From: Astropecten irregularis
Lineage: Eukaryota > Echinodermata > Asteroidea > Paxillosida > Astropectinidae
Direction of reading: 5' to 3'
Length of the DNA stretch: 64,000 bases
Assembly (NCBI GenBank): GCA_963971285.1
Contig: OZ020253.1
Span: 18,550,528-18,614,527 of the forward strand
Shown here: one piece after another, positions 1-10,870 of the stretch
How positions within the stretch are numbered: the stretch's first letter is position 1
Layout of the letters: each line of letters opens with the position of its first letter
Program-made: the position numbers and the translations under genes
The notes under the pieces: generated by a model
The model's database searches: none
Seen by the model: only the letters and a program-made list of their open reading frames with translations
Told to the model about the DNA's origin: nothing

Positions 1-1450
1 AAAAAGATAAGTGAAAGATATTTTCTTTCTCCGCAAAATAGAAGACTTGTATTTTATAGATGTCTGTCCTACTTGCAGCGAAATATAAAAGAAATGTTTT
101 TTTTTTCCTTTCTATTGAGGAGGTGGGTGAATGTGTTTCACAAGTTGTTGAATTTGCTTAATTCTGCCTTACACCATCGCAAATCACCTGTGAGTCCATG
201 TTTGATGCATCGCAAAAAAATATTTAGTCAGAGTTTGTGTTTTGTTCAAATTCCAAATTGTGTATTCATGACACAAGAAGTACTCAGTACAAAGTCATTG
301 CATGAGTGCGGAAGCCTTGTAAAATTATCATAATTTTATTCATAATAAGTGATTTCAAATTGTTAAATATTGATTTTAAGTGGCTGTAAATGATTTTTGA
401 AAACAGCAGTCATGTGAAATTTCAGTATTCGCAAGTCCCCCCAAAAAATTATAATTATAAAAACATAGATCCAGTAATATTTGCATTTTTCCCCCTCTCT
501 TGTAAAAAGTATTTCATTAACTTGCCGGAACTTAAAAGTTCTGCTGTTTGGAAACCCCGAATTGACAATCTTTCTTATTGCAAAAAACATTGTTTACCTT
601 GTTGCATGGCCACCAGGTGAAAGTCACCATAGTAATTTTCTGTAAATAATATGTTCATCTCACACTATAAGGTAAAGGCGACCTTTATACACGAATCCGA
701 CTTGCTGTTTTTATGTAATTGGCCCTGTGATGTATCAGGGGACGTATACCCTGCAGTATAGAGTTTGGTGGAGCGTAAATTATTTCATTGCCACACGAAA
801 GGCGGAAACTGTTGGAATGACGGATGGTATGTCGTGCCGTCAGATCGGTCTGTAATCACTACAGCATTGGTGATCGGGACAATTTGACACCAGCATAAAT
901 GCAAAATGAATTGATCCATAGTAGGCCTTGTTCATTGTGCATCCATCTTGTCACCTTCCTTGTATTCCTGTCGGAAAAGATACATGTGTACCACCAAATC
1001 TAAAAAGAAAACTGGTTCCAGACTATATGTATTTTTAATCCAAGCCTTGGTTTGATTGCACTGCTTCGAATGCAGGATGGATGCATCATTCATGAGTAAG
1101 GTCTAAACACAAATTACAGTAATAGTGCGATGGAGCGTAGATTAATTTGTTCTCGTAGAAAAGGTGGGTGGGGACACCGCAGTAATGGCGAATGGTATGT
1201 TGTGCATCATCGGATTAGTGTATAGATCCAGGTTTCAGCAGAACATACATGTTGACTTCCTTGGTGCTAATTTGTTTTGTTAAACAATACTCAAGTTTTC
1301 TGTGGAAAATAGAAATTGCTTCCGACATGTACATGAGAATTATCAATTTTTCCATCCATATTACCATAGTGACACTCCTGGGGGATGCCTATTCCCTGTG
1401 GCAATAATTATAATGATATGAATAACACAGCTTTTTCTTTGGAATTCTGA
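1..1450. other. Non-coding stretch, nothing recognised
   Basis: AT-rich sequence with only short open frames of about 75-86 codons and low complexity. I see no domain, no convincing exon and no clear repeat boundary. It could hold untranslated sequence or an intron of a gene lying to the left, but nothing here shows that. Confidence 0.4.
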
Positions 1451-1452
1451 CT

Positions 1453-1613
1453 TAAAGGTAGTATCATACTTTGGATAAATACAGCATTTCAGGCGGAAAC
1501 ATTTTAACAGTATGTTTCTACCACCACCATCTTCATACCCTGTAAGTTATACGTAAATCTGTGAACATTTCTGTTTTTGTTTCTTACCAAAGTATGATAC
1601 TACCCTTAAAGAT
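1453..1613. repeat. MITE-1 copy, internally deleted
   Basis: The termini are inverted: TTAAAGGTAGTATCATACTT on the left and a matching ATGATACTACC plus CTTAA on the right. The inside keeps only the CAGGCGGAAA...TACCACCACCATCTTCATACCCTG end of the family, compared with about 365 bp in full copies such as the one at 26337. TTAA at both ends suggests a TTAA target-site duplication, as made by piggyBac-type transposases. The family assignment is inference. Confidence 0.75.
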
Positions 1614-2224
1614 TAATTTGTGGAAAAACAGCCATGAAGGTTGATTTATTTGCAATTTTGTATTTGATTCAGTCAGGGTGTAATTCAGGGTTAATTTAAG
1701 GCCTAGTTTTGTTCATTATTTGACATTATTTTCCAATGTGCTGCATATGTAAGTAACTGGTTTTGAGGAAAGACAGACTTTGTCAAACCATTTTAGAATC
1801 TTGTTTTTACTTTATTCTGTAATACATTTTAAGTTGTAATCTCAATTTCATGAACCTGTACTCTTGCTTTTAACTGTTTTTAATTGTTTCGTATTATAGT
1901 TATTCTCACGTCGATTTTCTTCTGACAAAACAAACATTTCTGGGAGTGATTCAGATGAGTTTTATTTTTCATTACACTATTAAAAGTTGTAGAAATTATC
2001 CTGTCCATCAGAGTCGGCATGGTCACATAATTTAATTGGTATTTAAAAGTGCTGAATGGATTTATTAAATATAATAGCGATATTGCCCAATTATTAGAAA
2101 TGTTCACCAGAGGCTGCCATTGTATTGGGGCAGGATATAGCTGTTGAAATGTATTCCTTTGAAATGAATGTCATTATTTGGTTTCATTCACAATATGAGT
2201 ATGGCCCTTACACTCTGGGTGAGA

Positions 2225-2468
2225 TTGCTTTTTAAACTGAGGCTCAGGCTCAGGCTCAGACCCAGTCACAGGCTCTTTCATCTTTATGTTGAAAATTATA
2301 GGTTGTGGTTTGCCATTGAAGCTGAAGCTCTGTATTTCCTTTTCCGAAACCAGAGAATCTACTTCCGAACCGCAGCCAAAAACCTCTATTTTGTTACCCA
2401 TTATTTTAGAATGGATTCACAAAATAGAGCTGGAGCCTGAGCCTGAGCCTGAGCCTCCATTTTGTAAA
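2225..2468 (-). repeat. MITE-2 copy (hexamer-bearing inverted repeat)
   Basis: A non-coding element with GGCTCA hexamers at one end and GAGCCT hexamers at the other, outside a shared core (CTACTTCCGAACCGCAGCC, ATTTTAGAATGGATTCAC). The same core in reverse orientation is seen at 2618, 6005 and 24188. The short open frames across it, rich in Leu-Arg or Glu-Pro, are by-products of the hexamer repeat. Confidence 0.75.
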
Positions 2469-2617
2469 TGCCCAATGTTACATACTATGCATTTTGAAAT
2501 GGAGTTGTGATGGAAATACCCCCTATTATCGACACAGATTCGGGTGTCATCGATTGTACCATTTTATCGTGGTGCCAGTCATATCATTTGTTGTTTATAT
2601 AATTGATTAATGTCATT

Positions 2618-2820
2618 TTCCAAACCTTGGCTCCGGCTTCATTTCGTGAATCCATTCTAAAATAACGGGTACCAAAATAGAGGCTTTTGGCTGCGGTTCT
2701 GAAGTAGATTCTCTGGTTTGAACAAGAAAACAGATGAAAATGCTTCAATGAAAAACCACAACCTATATTTTCAGTATACTGATTAAAGCGCCGGAGCCGA
2801 GGTTTGGAAAAGGGCATAAG
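2618..2820 (+). repeat. MITE-2 copy
   Basis: Starts with CATTTTCCAAACCTTGGCTC and ends with the inverse GCCGGAGCCGAGGTTTGGAA, so the termini are inverted repeats. The core GGCTGCGGTTCTGAAGTAGA is shared with the copies at 2225, 6005 and 24188. Hexamer tracts are short in this copy. Confidence 0.75.
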
Positions 2821-3440
2821 AATGCTGGTTTACAAGGTTTTTGCAGTGTAGTGTCCGGGACATTATCCTGTCCGTCAGCCAGAATTTGGGAACTAACTCT
2901 AGATTCACATGATAATTTTGTTAGGATGTTTTCAACAGTACTGGGCTTTCGCATGAGGAAAACAACAACAATCCAAGACCATTTTTGCTAAGAGGTTTTT
3001 ATAAATATGCGTGCCAGGTGACAGAGGGAGACAATTATTATTGATGATTTGTGTATTTTATTCGATTAATTAATATTATTTTAACTTCTGTTTTAATGTT
3101 ATTTGAATTGAAAATGTGTGTGACTTGTGGGTCACAAAATAATGCATAATTTCATATTTCCAATTTATGATGGTTTGACCACAAAAGGTTTCCAAGTTTT
3201 AAAATGACATACTTAAGTTTTACTAGTAAGCAAAAATAACAAAAAATAGCAACAAAATATATAAAACAGTGTAGGGGTGCAATAAACAACGGACTGTTTT
3301 TAATCAATCATGTCTATTTCCAAATATTGTTCACTGACATTGTAAATAGAAAATAAAGTGCAAACAGAATAATTATTATTAATTGGTAATTCTTTTGTTG
3401 GTGTACCATGCATTTCTTGGTGTCTGAGTAAATATTATTT
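2821..3440. other. Non-coding stretch, nothing recognised
   Basis: AT-rich DNA without a credible exon. No repeat termini were identified. Confidence 0.4.
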
Positions 3441-3441
3441 A

Positions 3442-3797
3442 AATGTAATATCATACTTTGGTTTTTATCAAATAAATACAGACTCATGGGCAAAAATATC
3501 AAGACAGATACAGTAACAGTCATCTGTGAAAATTTCAGTCCAATACGGTGCTCACTTTATGAGAAAACAGTGAAAAACAGCCACAGTATTTCTTAAGTAT
3601 TTTGTCTTTTACTTATGATCTTTTAAAAGATCAAAAAGATTTTCGGTCATTGTTATACTAATTTCTGGATAAATACACCATTTCAGGTTGAAAAATTGTA
3701 ACGGTATGTTTCTACCATCACCATCTTCATACCCTATAAGTTATAGGTAAATTTGTGAAGATGTCTGTTTCGGTAGGCTACATGATACTACCTTTAA
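3442..3797 (+). repeat. MITE-1 copy, near full length
   Basis: Begins TTTAAATGTAATATCATACT and runs through the family landmarks in order: AAATACAGACTCATGGGCAA, the AAGATC palindrome region, and CACCATTTCAGGTTG. It ends with GATACTACCTTTAA. It matches the copy at 26337 throughout, with moderate divergence. Confidence 0.75.
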
Positions 3798-4763
3798 GTT
3801 GACTTGTCTATGGTGTATTATCCAGAAAGAGTAGTACCAAACATCAAAAACATTATTATTTTTTTATCTTGGCAAGGTCAGAAATCCGTCTTTTTGTTTC
3901 ATAAGCCTAAGCAAAATTTAGTCGGGTTTTCGCAATTCTTTTGTACACGCCCTTAAAGTCGACTTTTCTTCACTGGCCAGTGGCTGCCATAATATAGGTG
4001 CGTGTGTAATTTGCAGCCGCAGCCAGAGATTTGGCCTACGTTTCGGTACGTCGTCTTCACTTTGAAAAAACATAATATTTAAAGCAAGACTTTTTCCCAC
4101 TAAAAATACGACTTTGAGAGATAAATATGGTTATCTGGATAAGTGGAATTGCGTCTGTGAAACTTTAAATAAATTAATAAATTACAGTAAATTTAATATT
4201 GTTGCATTATTAATTCCCATGACTTCATCTTATTTGCTTTGATTTAAATCTATTGTAATTAGACAATTATTATTTTACAGACGGCTTTACGATGACTTTA
4301 GTATTGGCGTTTTTAATCCTAACATAAGTACTTGGAGGATTCGGCCAAATCTGTCTGATTAAAAAAATGCTTGTTTTCGTTTTTAATTATTCAGATTCTA
4401 AATGAGTAAACAACAATTTTTAACTCATCCTATATCCACGTGGCAGTTTTTCTCCACACCATCTGTGCCAAGTCAGTAAATAATGCATCTACTGGCCAGT
4501 AACAGGTGTTTAAACATGTATTACGTAGTGTTATTATCTTTATTCCTTGGCTTTTCTTGTTTTTCATAATAAATTGACAGCAGGCGTTTCATTTTACTGC
4601 CAGACGTAAAACAAACAAAACGATCTCTTTTATGTCCCGTTCATTAATTGTTAAATTGTATAGACTTGTGTAAATAACACTCAAATGATTATAATATTCT
4701 TACTGGTCGTGAGTTGTGACTGAACGATGCGTGCAGTATTATGTGTCAATCATAATTGGCAGT
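3798..4763. other. Non-coding stretch, nothing recognised
   Basis: AT-rich sequence with no supported exon, RNA gene or repeat end. A 60-codon open frame at 3918-4100 on the minus strand shows no recognisable domain. Confidence 0.4.
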
Positions 4764-5097
4764 TAAAAGGTAATATCATACTTTGGTTTTTATCAAAGAA
4801 ATACAGATTCATGGGCAAAAATATCTAGGAAGATACAGTAACATTCATCTGTGAAAATTTCAGTCCCATACGGTTCCCACTTTTTGAGAAAACAGTGAAA
4901 AACAGCCATAGTTTTTCTTAAGTATTTTCTCTTTTATTTTAGATCTTTTAAAGGATCCGCAAAAGATTTTCGGTCGTTGTTTGACTAATTTCTGGATAAA
5001 TACACCATTTCAGGCGGAAAAAATTTAACGGTATGTTTCAGTACCACCACCACCATTCATACCCTGTAAGATATACGTAAATCTGTGAACATTTCAG
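4764..5097 (+). repeat. MITE-1 copy, truncated at its right end
   Basis: Starts GTTAAAAGGTAATATCATAC and follows the family to the GTAAATCTGTGAACATTTC landmark. There it switches abruptly into a MITE-2 fragment instead of reaching the terminal repeat. This looks like one element inserted in or deleted against the other. Confidence 0.7.
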
Positions 5098-5195
5098 CCA
5101 AAACTCTCTATTTTGATACGCGTTATTTTATAATTCACGAAATGAAGCCTGTGCCGGAGCAGGACGGAGCCTGGGTCAAGCTTTGATTCGAGAAA
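5095..5195 (-). repeat. MITE-2 fragment
   Basis: Contains the reversed core (GCCAAAACTCTCTATTTTGA, ATTCACGAAATGAAGCC) and degenerate hexamers (GTGCCGGAGCAGGACGGAGC). Only about half an element is present, directly abutting the truncated MITE-1 copy on its left. Confidence 0.6.
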
Positions 5196-6000
5196 GGCTT
5201 TAATAATTAGTTGGTAAAGTCCCACGCCACGCGGTTCTTGCAAATGATTGCTGCCACCAAGCGTCTGAAATTTCCCAGTCCATGGTGGCGGGAAACAGGA
5301 ATTTGCGGTCACGGTGAGCCTCATGGTCAATAATCAACGTTAATTTGTTCACGTTCCAACTGAATTGTGCATTATTTACTCCATACTCTGGACCATGGAG
5401 CATGCCGATATGACTCTATAAGTTCAGTGGATTAGGCATATCCCTATCCCATCGGCCATTTTGGAAATGAATATCATAACGTGATAACGGCGAAATTGGC
5501 AAGTTTCAAGTGGAGTCATAAAGCCTTAAGTTAAAGGGACAGCCATGGATGGCATACACAATTATGCTGTTGAGCTGGAAGATCAGGAACATGGTGAATC
5601 AACTGTAGACGGAATGCCCACTGAATAATAGGAGAAGCCGCAACTGACGTGCATGCATCATCACAAAAAGGTGAGTTTTCCACATTATTTACCGATTACT
5701 GTCATGACGTTATACCGCCCTCTTTACAATGCATGGAGAATATTAATTAGGATTTGAAGCTTTGCATGGTGGAAGAACGTAACCAAGTGAGCTTGCGGAG
5801 ACACCATGTAAAAATCTCTTTTATGTATGTGTGGTTCTGAATTCACCACACATACTTTTCTCACCGGTTCTTTTCAGAACCATTCATAACAGAGATTTTC
5901 ACGTGTCTCAGAAAGCTCACTTTGAGAATATTAATGCTTTGGCTGTCGGCTGCAACAAGTGCCTACCGTGTAGTATGACCACTGAGTGGCGCTATTGCAT
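5196..6000. other. Mostly unrecognised DNA with one 27-codon open frame
   Basis: No domain-bearing exon was found. A short frame at 5545-5628 (+) starts in a good context (GCCATGG) and ends in TAA, but has no recognisable homology. The longer frames at 5094-5403 (-) and 5831-6064 (+) look like chance. Confidence 0.35.
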
Positions 6001-6004
6001 AATA

Positions 6005-6252
6005 ATGGGCGTTTTCGAAACGGAGGCTCAGGCTCCGTTTCAGGCTCAGGCTCCATTTCGTTAATCCATTCCAAAACAACGGGCATCAAAATAAAGACTT
6101 TTGGCTGCGGTTCTGAAGTAGATTCTCTAGTTTGAAAAGGAAAACAGAGTTTCAGCTTCAATGGAAAACCACAACCTGTATTTTCAGCATATGGATGTCA
6201 GAGCTGAAGCCTGTGCCTGAGCCTAAGCCTCCGTTTCGAAAACGCCCATTGG
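6005..6252 (+). repeat. MITE-2 copy with best-preserved terminal inverted repeats
   Basis: The left end AATGGGCGTTTTCGAAACGG, followed by AGGCTCAGGC, is mirrored at the right end with about one mismatch in 30 bases. Immediately inside each end sit GGCTCA/GGCTCC-type hexamers, then the common core (GGCTGCGGTTCTGAAGTAGA). This copy shows most clearly that the hexamer tract lies inside the terminal repeat. Confidence 0.85.
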
Positions 6253-7320
6253 GCCGAGGCTTGACACTTGCTACCGCCATTCCGTGTCCTGAAATGAAAT
6301 GATAGCTTGGAATTCATGGCCAAACTGGAGCGTTTCTTCGGATTCGTCATGTGGCCCAATTCCTTCATTTCGTCAGTGCGAGCTTCAAAATAGCGGTAGC
6401 GAAATTGAAGTCCCAAGCCTAGCCTTGCTGAAGTCCCTTTGACTATGAAATAAATTAACCAACCCGTGAGAATGGTACTTGAACTTGAACTCCTAAAAAT
6501 GTTCTCTCTCGGAAATATGCTTGTGGCAAATATAAGTTAAAATTATTATCCGACTCTTAGCGTCCCGGCCGACCCCAATTCTTGTATTATACTGACTGTA
6601 TAATAACATGTAGCCATTGCATACAACGTATTAATATTATGAGAATAATTTTCTTGTCGAAATTCAAGTCCCCTAATCCATTTGCTTATTTACAACTCAA
6701 AGCAAACATCAGAAGCAAACATTATATACACCATACGCGCTCCTCTTTTCCATTAAGATTCAAGTTTGATACAAGTAATAAACTGCTGAAAACTGCCCAT
6801 CACCCAAAATAATAACAATGTACCTGAAATTCATAAACTGCTTGGAGTTAGGAGGGCCTGACGCGTTTTGATCCTAGCAGGATCTTTATCGAAGGCTAAA
6901 TGACAAGGGGACAAGAACAGTGCAAGACAGTAAAGAATGAATGAGGGGATCAGAACGAGGGGGGAGGTTAAGATAAGTTTGCAAGATAAGTGGGCATCGG
7001 AGCATAACACTCCATCTCAAATGAAGACCAGCCTCTTCAGTCTTCATATTTGTTTGCCTACACAGGATTCGAATGTAAATGCATCTTAAGAATACCCATA
7101 CCCGTGTGACCAATTATAGGTAAATCACAGAGAATGCCCCTGTACATTCTATATTAGAAACAATGTTTTGTCCATTCGGTTCCCTCGTTCGTGTTTGGTC
7201 TTGCAACACCGATCGATATCACAATAATCTGAGCTGTGTTTGGTTAGTGCCATCACAGTTATTGACATTGGATGCAGTCCTTTGGACGGGATGTTGATAA
7301 AGATGACGATGGGTCATCCC
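6253..7320. other. Unrecognised non-coding DNA
   Basis: AT-rich, with open frames of at most 76 codons and no recognisable domain. Nothing supports a gene or a defined repeat. Confidence 0.4.
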
Positions 7321-7323
7321 CTC

Positions 7324-7690
7324 AGCTTCTGATCCTGGAAACCAATGAATACCAAATGCTGGAGGGAAGGGTAAAAATACGGGGGGGCTCGCGGCATAAT
7401 TATAACACGGGAGTAATGCTCAACGGTAAGAGCGCCGGTACGGTGTTTGGGAGGTCGCTGGTTCGATTCCCGCTCCAGTCGATTCCCTAGCTTCTGATCC
7501 TGGAAACCAATGAATACCAAAATGTTGGAGGGAAGGGTAAACATACGGGGGGCTCTCGGCATAATTATAACACGGGAGTAATCTTATTGGGCTGAGTAGC
7601 TCAGTTGGTAAGAGCCAGTCCGGTGTTTGGGAGGAAGCTGGTTCGATTCTCGCTCCAGTCAACTTTTCTTTGTTCACTTTTCAATGACGG
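7324..7690 (+). repeat. Tandemly duplicated unit carrying tRNA-derived SINE (SINE-A)
   Basis: A unit of about 166-175 bp beginning AGCTTCTGATCCTGGAAACC occurs twice in direct order, at 7324-7489 and from 7490. Each unit ends in a tRNA-like part with a box A resemblance (GTAGCTCAGTTGGTAAGAG) and a box B (GGTTCGATTC). The second runs on into the SINE-A tail CTTTGTTCACTTTTCA. Related copies lie at 12330 (-), 53430 (+) and 59590. It is not a functional tRNA gene because the arms do not fold cleanly. Confidence 0.7.
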
Positions 7691-8879
7691 GGGTATTTTT
7701 TAACACTAACGTGCAGAATACACAACAAAAAAAACGTTGACTTGCATTCGAAATATAAACTGAACTGTTCTAAGATGGAGCAAATACAGCTCTCAGTTCT
7801 CACAACTAAAAGTTTAAAAACTGAGATTAGAGTTTGAAGAATAATGATTGTGTCCCAAAGGTGGATGAATTTTGAAGAGTCTCTGTTTGGAAAGGCATGA
7901 ACATCTTTGGCGGCGGGGAAACTGATTCCTAGTTTTCATTACTCATAGGTCCTGGGCCTAAGTGTTTTATTCACTGTTTGCGTGTACCTTCTTCGAAACG
8001 ACCACTCGCAGTCCGTTGATGACGAACGACGGTGAATGCGGTGTTTAATGCGTTCACGGAGCTTTTAAGCACAAATAAGATTTGCTCAAACAGAGGGTTT
8101 TCCAGTTCACCTATAGCTATTTTCCCGACCTTTTTGTCTTCATACGATACAAAATGCTATTGCTGTTCTTGCTGTTTCTTTGAAGCAGTTGCAGCGAAAA
8201 GTTTGTCGCCTTTTTTAACGTGTTCTTTCAAGTGAAAATGTAATTTGAAGTTACTGAACTTTTCGCTTTTTCCATTTTGCAAAATGACAGAGGAAAACAA
8301 ATGCACGCATAAAACGTGGCAGGGAAAAACTTATGACACTTAGCACCCCTATCGAGTTTAGTCTTTCCTTTCAAAAGTGTTTGCAAAGACATGGTTTAAT
8401 GTTTCAGTATCGCGTTCCGTGAGACGAATGCCTGGTGTCACCTTTGTGGCTCTGCCGAACCGATACCGTGTGTGCATAGGGTGATAAGCCGGATAAAGTG
8501 GTGTGGAGCTCCCCTTGGTTGCACGGCTGGCTGTCAATGTGTACGTTGGGCGGACAGTCGTCATAGCGCTGGTATTATTTAGGTTTTGTTTAGTAAGTTC
8601 TGAAGGACTGGCTATACCAGTGGCAGAAAGCGAGTTGCTATTCTGATGCTGAAATGTAACCGTGACAGCTTATAGACAAAGAGGAATAAACGTGCTGTTG
8701 ATGGGTTTCATTTGAGTTGATTGTTCTGAAATAATCTGGCTTTGACTGAGTTTAAAGGATAAAGTTGTTAAAAAGTCAGGCAGTGATTTTGGAATGTTAA
8801 ATGTTCGCGTTTGATAAGATGAAAAATTCTTTGAGAAACCGCGGGACAACCACCGTGTGCCGGTGAACATCTGCCCGGT
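7691..8879. other. Upstream flank of the ankyrin gene
   Basis: No exon could be supported. An in-frame TAG at 8880-8882 lies shortly before the ankyrin start codon, so this stretch does not extend that frame without splicing. It presumably contains the promoter and 5' leader of the ankyrin gene, but I recognise no core promoter motif. Confidence 0.35.
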
Positions 8880-8906
8880 TAGTTTTGGCTGGTCCCTGTG
8901 GGGGAG

Positions 8907-10538
8907 ATGGCGGCCGTCGCGTGGAAGGGTCTCCCCGAGCTTCACGTGGCGATCCACCGGGGACAGTTCCACGACGCCCGCCAGCTCGTCTCGGCCGGTG
9001 ACGACGTGAACTGTCGAGACGGGACACACCGAACGCCCCTGATCCTCTGCGCCCTGGTGGAACAAGAACAATGGGGTGTGGGGATCGCTCGAATGCTCCT
9101 GGAGATGGGAGCTCTGGTGGGACTTACTGACAAACTGGGCCGGAACGCTCTGATCTATGCCTGCATCTACCGCCGGTTGGAGTTGGTGGAGATTCTCCTC
9201 CAAGCCGTGGATTACGACCTGAACCACCGAGACCGCTTCGGCAACACAGCTCTATTCTACGCCGCTTCCAGCGGAAATGCTGAAGTGGTGGCCACCCTGG
9301 TGAGGCGACTGAAGCACTTCAGGGAGCCGCTGGACCGGGCCAACAAGTCCGGCATGACGCCGCTTCTTGAGGCCTGCCGCCTGGGACACAGGAGGGTGGC
9401 CGCAGTTTTGCTGGGAAATGGCGCTAAGGGAGAGCGAAGGGATGCCGTGCGTCATTGGAACGCTGCAGACTGGGAGCAGGAACACGAGCGGCAGCTGGAG
9501 GCCTCGGATCGGGCCAGGAATCGTTCCTACGACAAACCCTGGCTGGCGGCAACAAAGAAGGACACGAGCGCCGGCAGGGAGTTGTCTCAGCCGGGTCAGT
9601 TACGACGGACAACCAGCCTGCCCGGTGTCAGCGACGGCCGAGGTCTGATTGACGACAGAGGGTCATCAACTGAGAGCATGGACGTAACAACCACCCAGGA
9701 CAGGGCACAGAGCGTCCCCCGACGCGGTCTCAGTCGATCCAAGACCATGCCGACAATGCCCACTTTGAACGCTGCCAAACTCGCCGGTCTGACGAGAACC
9801 TGGATCGGCAGCGACGGCAGCGACAAGGAGTTGATAAGGGCCAAGTTTTACCCCTCACCCGTGCCCTTCTCCAACCCTCACCTGACAACAGACGCGGAGA
9901 GGTGCCACAATGCTTATGGACAGTGGAAGATGACGCAGAATCTCAAACCCGTGGACCCGCACCTTGCAAGGCACCAGCACAACCCAACAGACCACACCCT
10001 CTGGAACGACGAGTTCAGGCAGATCTTCAAACGATACGAGAACCAAGTCACCAAGTCGTTCAGGAAGAAGGCCCGAGTGCTGCCGGTTGAGCCGGCCTTC
10101 CGCGCCCACTCACCACCACACATAGCCCACCCGTCCATCACCGTGGACAGCGATCGTAAAGCTCCGTCGAGCAGGCTCAGTCGTCGGTTCTCCACCGTCG
10201 ATTCTGGACCGCCACTGAAGCGATTACCGAGCGTCAACAGCATCGATACCAGTTCCATCTCATCGCGCAAGGCCAACGGCGCCAGCAGCGCGATCAAGGG
10301 AGGAAGACGAGACCCGGAATCGAGCACCTCGTCCATCGACTCCGCAGGAGCAGCGAAGATGGTCATGAACGCCTTCCGAAGAAAGAAGTCCACCGCGTTC
10401 GGCTCGTCGTCTTCCATCGGCGGGAAAGGTTCCGAGGACGAAGCCGACCCTCGACCAGGTCATGGCAGTGTCGACAAATCGACTTCGATGAACAGTCGCA
10501 CAAAAACATCACAAGGAGAAAACGCTATTAAACATTGA
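8907..10538 (+). CDS. Ankyrin-repeat protein, ANKRD63/ANKRD34-like, single exon
   Basis: Encodes 543 residues from the ATG at 8907. A GTG-initiated reading three codons upstream is not expected in an animal gene. The ATG has a G at -3 and +4, and an in-frame TAG at 8880 closes the frame upstream. Residues of about 10-190 hold four to five ankyrin repeats with the usual TPL and G-A-L-V consensus, for example DKLGRNALIYACIYRR, FGNTALFYAASSGNAEVV and SGMTPLLEACRLGH. The order LDRANKSGMTPL after a longer spacer recalls ANKRD63. The remaining 350 residues are Ser/Arg/Lys-rich and probably disordered, with several RxxS-type phosphosite-like stretches. Ankyrin repeats bind proteins; the partner is unknown. 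The exon is far more GC-rich than its surroundings. Family placement is tentative, while coding status is near certain. Confidence 0.85.
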   Translation: MAAVAWKGLPELHVAIHRGQFHDARQLVSAGDDVNCRDGTHRTPLILCALVEQEQWGVGIARMLLEMGALVGLTDKLGRNALIYACIYRRLELVEILLQAVDYDLNHRDRFGNTALFYAASSGNAEVVATLVRRLKHFREPLDRANKSGMTPLLEACRLGHRRVAAVLLGNGAKGERRDAVRHWNAADWEQEHERQLEASDRARNRSYDKPWLAATKKDTSAGRELSQPGQLRRTTSLPGVSDGRGLIDDRGSSTESMDVTTTQDRAQSVPRRGLSRSKTMPTMPTLNAAKLAGLTRTWIGSDGSDKELIRAKFYPSPVPFSNPHLTTDAERCHNAYGQWKMTQNLKPVDPHLARHQHNPTDHTLWNDEFRQIFKRYENQVTKSFRKKARVLPVEPAFRAHSPPHIAHPSITVDSDRKAPSSRLSRRFSTVDSGPPLKRLPSVNSIDTSSISSRKANGASSAIKGGRRDPESSTSSIDSAGAAKMVMNAFRRKKSTAFGSSSSIGGKGSEDEADPRPGHGSVDKSTSMNSRTKTSQGENAIKH

Positions 10539-10870
10539 CAAATCGCAAACCTCAAAACCGAGTGTACATATTGTATTTTTTTTTTCGGAAGGATTGTACT
10601 GTGCTTCAAGTTGCCAAAAGTATCTTAACTAGTTTAGTTTAGACTTCACAAATTGGTTAGCGTTAGAATGGGCCTTACATCAATGCAACGCACCTCGGTC
10701 ATTATCGCTCCGAGATTCATGATTTGGACCAAAGTTTCATCCAATGGAAATAGAAAAACGTGTATTAATTATAGTCATACTTAGTTTTTTGCATGCGATA
10801 GAATGTTTGTGTGTTGTGTTATCCAAAAACGATTAAAGTTGACGTGATGAAATTGTAAATTTCCTTAAAA
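10539..10870 (+). other. Probable 3' untranslated region of the ankyrin gene
   Basis: AT-rich DNA following the TGA stop. An ATTAAA hexamer at 10832-10837 could serve as a polyadenylation signal. This is inferred from position only. Confidence 0.35.

Noticed and set aside
8670..9227. 185-codon minus-strand frame
   Set aside because: It is the antisense shadow of the GC-rich ankyrin exon. It has no domain and starts in unrelated sequence.
9914..10417. 167-codon minus-strand frame
   Set aside because: Antisense to the ankyrin gene's Ser-rich tail. High GC lowers stop frequency.
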